Part shown: positions 1 to 5,542 of the stretch, piece after piece
Position numbering within the stretch: position 1 is the first letter of the stretch
Layout: each line of letters opens with the position of its first letter
NCBI GenBank assembly: GCA_009930355.1
Contig: RZYK01000075.1
Span: forward strand, 1-9,000
Reading direction: 5' to 3'
Origin: Campylobacterota bacterium
Lineage (GTDB): Bacteria > Campylobacterota > Campylobacteria > Campylobacterales > Sulfurospirillaceae
Length of the DNA: 9,000 nucleotides
The notes under the pieces: generated by a model
What the model saw: only the letters and a program-made list of their open reading frames with translations
Databases searched by the model: none
Told to the model about the DNA's origin: nothing
Made by a program: the position numbers and the translations under genes

Positions 1-102
1 GCTATTGCTATTGGTCATCCACACAAAAATACATTAGAGGTTTTAAGAGACTCAAAAGCACTTTTAGAGGGTGTGGAAATGGTCTACCTAAAAGAGCTAT
101 GA
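1..102 (+). CDS. Divergent polysaccharide deacetylase family protein, C-terminal end (partial)
   Basis: Only the last 33 codons are present, read in frame 1 to a TGA at 100-102. The visible residues begin AIAIGHPHKNTLEVL and end MVYLKEL. The segment AIAIGHP followed by xxTLEVL matches the C-terminal part of the divergent polysaccharide deacetylase (YibQ/COG2861) family as I know it. These are usually periplasmic proteins with a NodB-like fold and no firmly established substrate. Position directly before dprA fits the order I recall in Campylobacter. The stop overlaps the dprA start in the arrangement ATGATG, which suggests one operon with coupled translation. The family call rests on a short tail, so it is moderately sure. 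Confidence 0.65.
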   Translation, partial: AIAIGHPHKNTLEVLRDSKALLEGVEMVYLKEL

Positions 103-872
103 TGATTAAAACGGTAGATTTTCATATTCCTGAATTGGAACGTATGAAATCCTATCCTCATACTCTTTATTATCTTGGAAATCTCGCTCTTTTAAAACGC
201 CCTAAAATTTCCATAGTAGGTACTCGCAATCCCATCTCCTATACGAAAACATTTACCCAACTTTTAGCACGTAAACTCTCTTTTTCAGGTATTTGTCTTG
301 TAAGTGGTGGTGCGCAGGGGGTGGATGGATTAGTGCATCATGGAGCAGGCTTTAATAATACGATTATGGTTGCAGGTACAGGATTGGATATTCGTTATCC
401 TACACTTCATTCAACCATGATTGAAAGCATCGAAAAAGAGGGATTGGTTTTGAGCCAATTTGAAGCAGGAAAACCCTCAACAAAATGGAATTTTCCCAAA
501 CGAAATGAACTCGTAGTTGCTCTTGGAGATGTACTGATTGTTACACAAGCAGACCTTAAAAGTGGAAGTATGCACAGTGTGGAATTTGCCTTAAAAATGG
601 GCAAACCCATTTACGTGTTACCCCATCGTTTGGGTGAGTCTGAGGGCACTTCTTTATTGCTTGCAAAAGGATTGGCTACGGCTATTTATGATATAGATGC
701 GTTTGTGGAAAAATTTGCTGAGAATGGGTTTACATGTAAAGATGAATTTTTAAATTATTGCGCCTTGCAACCACTTTATCATGATGCCGTAGAAAAGTTT
801 GGCGATACTGTTTTTGAATATGAGTGTTTAGGAAAAATAAAGGTTGAACACGGTCGTGTTACATGCACTTAG
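99..872 (+). CDS. dprA: DNA-processing protein DprA (RecA loader in transformation)
   Basis: DprA binds incoming single-stranded DNA during natural transformation and loads RecA on it in the cytoplasm. The Rossmann-like core is clear: GTRN at residues 41-44, LVSGGAQGVDGLVHHGA at 67-83 (family form VSGxAxGID..AH), AGTGLDIRYP at 92-101, FPKRN at 132-136, KSGSMHSVEFA at 154-164 and LPHRLGESEGTSLL from 174. At 257 residues it is shorter than many DprA proteins and shows no recognisable C-terminal winged-helix domain; I recall the same short form in Campylobacter. The family segment RNRIIAGLS is altered here to RNELVVALG. The start is ATG at 99 or the adjacent ATG at 102; both overlap the upstream stop. 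One copy of the 12-bp palindrome lies in frame at 729-740 and encodes FTCK (residues 211-214), just past the Rossmann core. Confidence 0.93.
   Translation: MMIKTVDFHIPELERMKSYPHTLYYLGNLALLKRPKISIVGTRNPISYTKTFTQLLARKLSFSGICLVSGGAQGVDGLVHHGAGFNNTIMVAGTGLDIRYPTLHSTMIESIEKEGLVLSQFEAGKPSTKWNFPKRNELVVALGDVLIVTQADLKSGSMHSVEFALKMGKPIYVLPHRLGESEGTSLLLAKGLATAIYDIDAFVEKFAENGFTCKDEFLNYCALQPLYHDAVEKFGDTVFEYECLGKIKVEHGRVTCT
729..740. repeat. Iterated palindrome TTTACATGTAAA, copy 1 (inside dprA)
   Basis: Perfect 12-bp inverted repeat with no loop. It is read in the frame Phe-Thr-Cys-Lys in the poorly conserved C-terminal part of DprA. The flanks GGG and GATG do not extend the symmetry. It is identical to the copies at 1688, 4311, 4462 and 6089. 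Confidence 0.9.
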
Positions 873-881
873 GAGAAATAA

Positions 882-1685
882 ATGGGTGTTGAATGGGTTC
901 TTGCCTTTTTAATTTTGGGCATTGTGGTTGGTTTTATGGCAGGCCTTTTAGGCATTGGTGGTGGTGGCATTATGGTGCCGGTGCTCACCTCTATTTTTTT
1001 AGCGCAAGGTATTCCTGTTGAACAGGTGGTACATATGGCACTAGGAACGGCAATGGCTTCTATTGTTGTCACTTCTTTTTCAAGTATGAGAGCACACCAT
1101 AAAAAAGGTGCGGTACTGTGGGGTGTGGTAAAATATATGGCAGGGGGAGTAATTATTGGAACCTTTCTCGCAACCTTTCTTGCTTCTTCCTTAAAGTCTG
1201 CGCATTTAGCCATTTTCTTTGCACTTTTTATGGCATATGTTTCTATTCAAATGGCAATCGATAAAAAACCAAAACCCACCCGTGAACTCTCTGCTCCTGC
1301 TTCTTTGTTTGGTGCAGGCTCTTTTATTGGAGTTATCTCTGCATTGGTATCCATTGGGGGTGGTTCATTAACCGTACCGTATTTGGTATGGCAAAATGTT
1401 GATTTGAAAAAAGCAATTGCTACCTCTGCTGCTATTGGTTTTCCTCTTTCTATTGCTGGTACTGTGGGGTACATGATTAATGGTATGCTTCAAGCATCGC
1501 ATGGGGTTGAACTGATGGTAGGATTTGTTTATGTTCCTGCGGTATTGCTCATTTCGATTATGAGCTATTTTACGGCACCCTTAGGGGCTAAAATGGCGCA
1601 TAATTTACCCGTTGAAAAACTCAAAAAAATCTTTGCTTTATTACTTATGTTTCTTAGCATTAAGATGTTAACATCTGTGCTGTAA
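882..1685 (+). CDS. TauE/SafE (TSUP) family sulfite/anion exporter-like permease
   Basis: Polytopic inner-membrane protein of 267 residues, within the usual TSUP size range. The family's internal duplication is visible: GIGGGGIMVPVL at residues 24-35 in the first half and SIGGGSLTVPYL at 157-168 in the second, each followed by an alanine/serine-rich helix (ALGTAMASIVVTS from 53; AIATSAAIGFPLS from 178). The charged linker DKKPKPTREL near 127-136 separates the halves. Known members move sulfite, sulfoacetate, taurine-derived or other organic anions, so the substrate here cannot be assigned. The Shine-Dalgarno sequence AGGAG (871-875) overlaps the dprA stop, and ATG follows at 882. It sits between dprA and ruvX, which I recall as adjacent in Campylobacter. 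No sulfur-metabolism gene in this window indicates its cargo; thiS is in a separate transcription unit. Confidence 0.88.
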   Translation: MGVEWVLAFLILGIVVGFMAGLLGIGGGGIMVPVLTSIFLAQGIPVEQVVHMALGTAMASIVVTSFSSMRAHHKKGAVLWGVVKYMAGGVIIGTFLATFLASSLKSAHLAIFFALFMAYVSIQMAIDKKPKPTRELSAPASLFGAGSFIGVISALVSIGGGSLTVPYLVWQNVDLKKAIATSAAIGFPLSIAGTVGYMINGMLQASHGVELMVGFVYVPAVLLISIMSYFTAPLGAKMAHNLPVEKLKKIFALLLMFLSIKMLTSVL

Positions 1686-1687
1686 TC

Positions 1688-1699
1688 TTTACATGTAAA
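1688..1699. repeat. Iterated palindrome TTTACATGTAAA, copy 2 (tauE-ruvX gap)
   Basis: Here the symmetry extends to 16 bp: TCTTTACATGTAAAGA at 1686-1701. The copy fills most of the 22-bp gap between the permease stop and the ruvX ATG. Its right arm runs into the ruvX Shine-Dalgarno AAAGAG (1697-1702), 5 bases before the ATG at 1708. A protein bound here, or base-pairing of the arm in the mRNA, could affect ruvX translation; that is inference. Confidence 0.9.
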
Positions 1700-1707
1700 G
1701 AGTATGA

Positions 1708-2109
1708 ATGAAAAAAATAGCCAGTATTGATATTGGATTGAAGCGTATTGGTGTGGCTTTATGTTTGATGGGGGGCATTGTCAATCCTCAAGAAGCAATT
1801 TTACGTAAAAATCGTGATCAAGCCGCACGTGATGTGGATGTTTTTTTAAAAGAGTGGAAGATCGAGCTTTTAGTTGTAGGACTTCCCAAAGGTGGCAGTA
1901 GCAGTGAAGAGATGGAGCGGCGTATTAAACACTTTGTGAGTTTACTAAGCTTTGAGGGTGAGATAGTCTATCAAGATGAGTACGGCTCAAGCAATGAAGC
2001 CAAAGAGATGATGCAAGGTATTATTACGCAAAAGAGAGACGGCAGAATTGATTCTATTGCAGCAAAAGTGATTTTGGAGCGTTATTTAGATGCAAAAAAA
2101 GGAATGTAA
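1708..2109 (+). CDS. ruvX: RuvX/YqgF family putative Holliday-junction resolvase
   Basis: Small (133 aa) RNase H-like protein of the YqgF/RuvX family, linked to Holliday-junction resolution and, in some bacteria, to rRNA processing. The N-terminal motif IDIGLKRIGVA (residues 7-17) supplies Asp8. VGLPKGGS (57-64) is the second strand/turn motif. QDEYGSS (89-95) supplies Glu91, and KRDGRIDSIAAKVILERYL (109-127) supplies Asp115, so the three expected acidic residues are present. The usual DERLTT is DEYGSS here, a change I recall as typical of epsilonproteobacterial members. The start is ATG at 1708 with SD AAAGAG; an ATG at 1704 is out of frame. It lies two genes after dprA. Its stop TAA overlaps the next gene's ATG by one base (TAATG). 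Confidence 0.92.
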   Translation: MKKIASIDIGLKRIGVALCLMGGIVNPQEAILRKNRDQAARDVDVFLKEWKIELLVVGLPKGGSSSEEMERRIKHFVSLLSFEGEIVYQDEYGSSNEAKEMMQGIITQKRDGRIDSIAAKVILERYLDAKKGM

Positions 2110-2717
2110 TGATTGAGTTAATGGTGGCTGAAATTATTGGCACATTGGCATTTGCGCTCAGTGGTTTTTATGTGGCAGTCAAAGAAAAACTTGATTTATT
2201 AGGTGTTTTTATTGCCTCATTTTTAACAGCGCTTGGGGGTGGTTTGGTGCGAGATATGCTCTCGGATAGAGCACCGTATACCTTTACCAATTTAATGCCA
2301 ACCTTGTTGGTTTTAGGGGTTGTTTTTTTTAGCATTGTGTTAAAGTTGCATAAAAAAGATGAGATTGAAAAAAAGTTCTATTTTATTGTGAGTGATACCT
2401 TGGGTCTGGTCTCTTTTTCTATCTCAGGAGCACTGATTGGCTTACAAGCAGACTTTAATCTTTTTGGTGTGATTTTGTTAGCGCTCATTACTGCTGTGGG
2501 CGGAGGTGTGGTACGCGATATTTTACTCAATCGTGTTCCTTTACTTTTGACCAGTGAGTTTTATGGTACGGTTTCCCTGTTGGTAGGGCTTATTTTATAC
2601 TTGTTTGCACAATGGGATGTGAGTGGCTATTTGCCCTTAATGGCTGTCTTTATTTTTGGTGTTGGCTTGAGGCTTCTTGCCTATTATAAACAGTGGAATT
2701 TACCAAAAATTGGGTAA
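2109..2717 (+). CDS. TRIC/UPF0126 family trimeric cation channel protein
   Basis: Inner-membrane protein of 202 residues made of two similar three-helix halves. The signature is ALGGGLVRDML at 41-51 and again AVGGGVVRDILL at 129-140: paired glycine-rich bends followed by Arg-Asp. This is the diagnostic duplication of the UPF0126/TRIC family (E. coli YicG type). Prokaryotic TRIC proteins form homotrimers that conduct monovalent cations; the physiological role in bacteria is unsettled. A charged loop, KLHKKDEIEKK, near 79-89 separates the halves. The SD AAAAGGA (2097-2103) lies inside the end of ruvX, and the one-base stop/start overlap implies coupled translation. No terminator is visible after it; a promoter for argD begins within 20 bases. 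Confidence 0.9.
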   Translation: MIELMVAEIIGTLAFALSGFYVAVKEKLDLLGVFIASFLTALGGGLVRDMLSDRAPYTFTNLMPTLLVLGVVFFSIVLKLHKKDEIEKKFYFIVSDTLGLVSFSISGALIGLQADFNLFGVILLALITAVGGGVVRDILLNRVPLLLTSEFYGTVSLLVGLILYLFAQWDVSGYLPLMAVFIFGVGLRLLAYYKQWNLPKIG

Positions 2718-2720
2718 ATC

Positions 2721-2735
2721 TTTTTTCGCTATAAT
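2721..2735 (+). promoter_or_regulatory. Sigma-70-type promoter of argD
   Basis: TATAAT at 2730-2735 is preceded by a T-tract (2721-2726). This is the arrangement typical of Campylobacter-type housekeeping promoters, which often lack a clear -35 box. The predicted start of transcription is near 2742, leaving a leader of about 16 bases that holds the SD AAGGAG (2746-2751). It separates argD-midA-thiS from the upstream operon. Confidence 0.75.
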
Positions 2736-2757
2736 TGCATTTTTTAAGGAGTAAGCA

Positions 2758-3945
2758 ATGGATTTTGAAACAATGGATAAAGAGTATGTGTTGCAAACGT
2801 ATGCACGTAATTATGTTAATTTTAAACACGGTGTAAATGCGACACTTTTTGATGATAAGGGTAGGGATTATATTGATTTTACCAGTGGTATTGGTGTGGT
2901 GAGTGTGGGACATGGCAATCAACGATTAGCCGATGCGATTAGCGATCAAGCTCGAAATCTGATACATACCTCCAATATTTATTTGATTGAGCCACAAGCC
3001 AAACTCGCCAAAAAAATCAATGAACTCACAGGCTTTGATGTCGCCGTTTTTTTTGGCAATTCAGGGGCTGAAGCCAATGAGGGCGCTATTAAATTAGCCC
3101 GTAAATACGGTGAGAAAAAATTTGCAAAAAAACGCTATAAAGTCTTGACCTTAGAACACTCTTTTCATGGAAGAACCATCACAACGGTAAAGGCTACGGG
3201 TCAAGAGAAGTTTCAACAAAGTGCTTTTGCTCCTTACCCCGAAGGGTTTTCCTATACCAAAGCCATTGCTGATTTGTACCATAGCATTGATGATGAAACC
3301 GTAGCGGTGATGATAGAATTGGTGCAAGGTGAGGGTGGGGTAAAAGCATTTCCAAAAGCGGAGATTCAAGCCTTAGCCACTTTTTTAAAAGAGAGAGACA
3401 TTTTACTCATCATTGATGAAGTGCAAACAGGTATTTTTAGAAGCGGTGAGTTTCTAGCCACCTCTTTGTATGAGATTGAGCCTGATATTATCACTCTTGC
3501 CAAAGGGTTGGCGGGTGGTGTACCTATTGGTGCGGTGGTAACGAAGCACAAAGATATTTTTGAAGCGGGTGATCATGGAAGCACCTTTGGGGGAAATTTT
3601 CTCTCAACCCGAGCAGGGCTTGAAGCATTGGCAATTTTAGAAGAGTATAAACAAAGTGGTATGCTCGATGAAGCTTTGATTTATTTTGACACCAAACTCA
3701 AAGCTTTAGCGCAGGTATTTCCTTTATTATTTGAAAGTGTTGAGGGCTTAGGCTTGATGCGAGGAATTCGTTGTAAAAGTGGTGATATTTTGGGAAATAT
3801 CATTAAAAAAGCATTTGAAAATGGAGTCTTGGTCTTAAAAGCAGGGAACAATACCCTTCGTTTTCTCCCGCCACTTACTATCTCTAAAGAGGAGATGAAT
3901 GAGGGCTTTAAGCGTTTAGAAAGTGCGTGTAAAACACTTGGATAA
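2758..3945 (+). CDS. argD: Acetylornithine aminotransferase (class III PLP aminotransferase)
   Basis: Cytoplasmic PLP enzyme of 395 residues, the usual ArgD length. It would transfer an amino group from glutamate to N-acetylglutamate semialdehyde in arginine synthesis, and in some bacteria also acts on succinyldiaminopimelate in lysine synthesis. Visible motifs: FTSGIGVVSVGH (41-52), the phosphate-binding FGNSGAEANE (99-108), SFHGRT (135-140), LLIIDEVQTG (216-225) with Asp220 and Gln223 contacting the pyridine ring, LAKGLAGG (247-254) with Lys249 as the Schiff-base lysine, and STFGGN (275-280). The SD AAGGAG precedes ATG 2758. Other class III enzymes (GABA or ornithine aminotransferases) are possible, but length and motifs fit ArgD best. 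The next gene starts 3 bases after its stop. Confidence 0.9.
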   Translation: MDFETMDKEYVLQTYARNYVNFKHGVNATLFDDKGRDYIDFTSGIGVVSVGHGNQRLADAISDQARNLIHTSNIYLIEPQAKLAKKINELTGFDVAVFFGNSGAEANEGAIKLARKYGEKKFAKKRYKVLTLEHSFHGRTITTVKATGQEKFQQSAFAPYPEGFSYTKAIADLYHSIDDETVAVMIELVQGEGGVKAFPKAEIQALATFLKERDILLIIDEVQTGIFRSGEFLATSLYEIEPDIITLAKGLAGGVPIGAVVTKHKDIFEAGDHGSTFGGNFLSTRAGLEALAILEEYKQSGMLDEALIYFDTKLKALAQVFPLLFESVEGLGLMRGIRCKSGDILGNIIKKAFENGVLVLKAGNNTLRFLPPLTISKEEMNEGFKRLESACKTLG

Positions 3946-3948
3946 GCT

Positions 3949-4983
3949 TTGAAATTTAGTGATTATATGCATGAGTGGCTCTATGGAAAAGGGGGCTACT
4001 ACAGTAATGTGCGAACCATTGGAAAAGAGGGCGATTTTTACACCGCTGTGAGTACGAGTATGTTTTTTGGTGGAAGCATTGCTAAACGACTTATTTCAAG
4101 CATTGAAGAGGGATTTTTAACATCAAAGACGTATGTGGTTGAAATTGGAGCGCATAAAGGTTATTTGCTAGCCGATATGATTCAGTTTATCTATACCCTC
4201 AAACCTGAATGGCTCAAAACATTGACGTTCGTCATTGTTGAGCCATTCTCTGTTAATCAAACCATGCAAAAAAAATATTTTGAAGAGGCGTTTGGGGATG
4301 CAATAGAGCTTTTACATGTAAAGAATTTAGAAGAGCTTACATGTAAAGAAGCTTTTTTTGTTACCAATGAGATTTTTGATGCGTTTCCGTGTGAAGTGAT
4401 TTATGGAAATGAGATGCTTTTTATCGAAGAGGGAAAAGCGTTTTTTGCCGCTATGGATTCGTTTACATGTAAAAAAGCAGAAGCATATGGTGTGAGCAAA
4501 GGAGAGCTTTGTTTAGGCTATGAATCTTTTGCAAAGGCTATGGCAAAGAGCGCAGAGCGTTTTGAATTTATCACGTTTGATTATGGGGATAAAGAAGCAA
4601 GAGGAGATTTTTCGCTGAGAGTCTATGCGCAACATCAAACCTATCCTTTTTTTGGATTAACCAATTTGGTAGAGGAAAAACTTCGAGAACCACTCTCTTT
4701 TGATGCCTTGTTTCAAAAAAGTGATATAACGTATGATGTAAATTTTACCCACCTCTTTAAAGCTTTTAAAGACTCAGATGTCACTCTTCATGCGTATAGC
4801 ACACAGATGAAGGCCTTAGTTGATTTTGGACTCATTGAACTTTTAGAGCTTTTTGTAAAAAAAGTACCGCAAAAAGCATATGAGCAAGAGATGAATCGTA
4901 TTAAAACACTGATTGATCCCTCGTTTATGGGAGAACGATTTAAAATGGCATGTTTTAGACACAAGGAGTTAGGATGCAGTTGA
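3949..4983 (+). CDS. MidA/NDUFAF7-family (COG1565, DUF185) SAM-dependent methyltransferase
   Basis: Predicted cytoplasmic class I methyltransferase of 344 residues. The N-terminus FSDYMHEWLYGKGGYYS (3-19) and IGKEGDFYTAVS (24-35) are hallmarks of the family, and support the TTG start at 3949; the ATG at 3967 would cut into this motif. The SAM-binding segment reads VVEIGAHKG (63-71), lacking the usual GxGxG spacing (family form ElGpGrG). The family signature NExxDAxP appears as NEIFDAFP (140-147), with FDYGD at 210-214. The eukaryotic relative NDUFAF7 methylates an arginine of a complex I subunit; the bacterial substrate is not established. No strong SD is seen and the gap to argD is 3 bases, so translation is probably coupled. 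The gene holds three copies of the 12-bp palindrome. The last 10 bases overlap thiS. Confidence 0.85.
   Translation: MKFSDYMHEWLYGKGGYYSNVRTIGKEGDFYTAVSTSMFFGGSIAKRLISSIEEGFLTSKTYVVEIGAHKGYLLADMIQFIYTLKPEWLKTLTFVIVEPFSVNQTMQKKYFEEAFGDAIELLHVKNLEELTCKEAFFVTNEIFDAFPCEVIYGNEMLFIEEGKAFFAAMDSFTCKKAEAYGVSKGELCLGYESFAKAMAKSAERFEFITFDYGDKEARGDFSLRVYAQHQTYPFFGLTNLVEEKLREPLSFDALFQKSDITYDVNFTHLFKAFKDSDVTLHAYSTQMKALVDFGLIELLELFVKKVPQKAYEQEMNRIKTLIDPSFMGERFKMACFRHKELGCS
4311..4322. repeat. Iterated palindrome TTTACATGTAAA, copy 3 (inside the midA-like gene)
   Basis: Exact 12-mer read in a different frame from the other coding copies, giving Leu-Leu-His-Val-Lys (residues 121-125). It forms part of an imperfect direct repeat, AGAGCTTTTACATGTAAAG..., with copy 4, 25 bp downstream centre to centre. 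Confidence 0.9.
4337..4347. repeat. Iterated palindrome, copy 4 (TTACATGTAAA, 11 of 12)
   Basis: It lacks the first T of the 12-mer; the bases read CTTACATGTAAAG at 4336-4348, still a perfect 10-bp palindrome at its core. The frame is Leu-Thr-Cys-Lys (residues 130-133). It repeats the context of copy 3 (AGAGC before, GAA after) with a two-base deletion, so the pair may be a local duplication. Confidence 0.8.
4462..4473. repeat. Iterated palindrome TTTACATGTAAA, copy 5 (inside the midA-like gene)
   Basis: Exact 12-mer in the frame Phe-Thr-Cys-Lys (residues 172-175), as in dprA. It falls in a variable stretch between the NExxDAxP motif and the FDYGD motif. Confidence 0.9.
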
Positions 4984-5171
4984 TCGTTAATGGAGAGAAA
5001 AAAGAGAGCAAGGCTCGTACCATTCAAGAGCTTTTAGATGAATTAGGGATAGAGATTAAAATCATGGCAGCTGCTGTGAATATGAATGTCGTTAAAAAAG
5101 AATTATGGGGCAATTTTGTTCTAAATGAAAATGATAAAGTTGAGTTTTTACAGTTTGTAGGTGGCGGTTAA
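4974..5171 (+). CDS. thiS: ThiS-like sulfur carrier protein
   Basis: A 65-residue beta-grasp protein ending in FVGGG, where the terminal Gly-Gly is the site of adenylation and thiocarboxylation. The N-terminus MQLIVNGEKKE, the central AAAVNMNVV (residues 32-40) and NDKVEFLQFVGGG at the end fit ThiS, the sulfur donor for the thiazole ring of thiamine. It starts inside the end of the methyltransferase gene (10-base overlap) with SD AAGGAG at 4963-4968. No thiF, thiG or thiH is nearby, so the carrier is separated from its usual partners here. Other ThiS/MoaD-like carriers for different sulfur transfers remain possible. Its stop overlaps the acpS stop on the other strand. Confidence 0.88.
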   Translation: MQLIVNGEKKESKARTIQELLDELGIEIKIMAAAVNMNVVKKELWGNFVLNENDKVEFLQFVGGG

Positions 5172-5542
5172 TGCCAAAGTTGTTTCGCTTTTTTTTGACC
5201 CTCAATAACTGCAACCGCAATTGCAAAACCATGATCGTGTGTGATGGAGAGTGACACATCTGTAATTTCGTACGACTCAATTAAATAGCGAGAAAGGGTA
5301 AACGAGGGAGCATTCCTTGCATCTTTAGAGAGTTGTATATCCATAAATCCACATTTCTCACTAATGCCAAGCCCTAACGCTTTAGAAATAGCTTCTTTGG
5401 CTGCGTAAAATCCAGCTGCTGTGGCATCACTTTTAACCAATGTAAGTTCTTGCGGAGATAAAAATTTTAAAAGCGCCTTGTCTCCAAAGCGCTCTTTGAG
5501 TTTAGAAATGCGCTCAATGCTGACAATATCAACACCAATCAT
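5168..5542 (-). CDS. acpS: Holo-[acyl-carrier-protein] synthase
   Basis: Transfers 4'-phosphopantetheine from CoA to the serine of acyl carrier protein, enabling fatty acid synthesis; cytoplasmic. At 124 residues it is the usual AcpS length. The family motifs are IGVDIVSIERI (2-12) with metal-binding Asp5, FYAAKEAISKALGLGI (45-60; family form WAAKEAxxKAxGxGI) with Glu50, and SITHDHGFAIAVAV (99-112). The start ATG overlaps the fliL stop (ATGA at 5539-5542) and lacks a visible SD, so it is probably translated by coupling with fliL. The fliL-acpS order is one I recall from Campylobacter. The gene ends within the last bases of thiS on the opposite strand. Confidence 0.93.
   Translation of the reverse strand: MIGVDIVSIERISKLKERFGDKALLKFLSPQELTLVKSDATAAGFYAAKEAISKALGLGISEKCGFMDIQLSKDARNAPSFTLSRYLIESYEITDVSLSITHDHGFAIAVAVIEGQKKAKQLWH

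Noticed and set aside
859..867. TTACATGCA in the dprA tail and TTACATGG at 7857 as further palindrome copies
   Set aside because: They share only the core and lack the second arm, which is within the range of chance for short words.
869..1213. Open reading frame of 114 codons on the minus strand
   Set aside because: It lies wholly opposite the TauE/SafE permease gene, has no family resemblance and is low-complexity, as expected from a shadow frame of membrane-protein codons.
1686..1701. 16-bp palindrome as a rho-independent terminator for the permease gene
   Set aside because: There is no loop, the stem is AT-rich, and no T-tract follows; it leads straight into the ruvX SD.
2650..2922. Open reading frame of 90 codons on the minus strand spanning the argD promoter
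   Set aside because: It is antisense to the end of the TRIC gene and the start of argD, its sequence matches no family I know, and the region is explained by the plus-strand promoter and genes.
729..4473. FTCK as a shared protein motif in DprA and the MidA-like protein
   Set aside because: The peptide is a by-product of the DNA palindrome: the copy at 4311 is read in another frame as LHVK, and two copies are intergenic.
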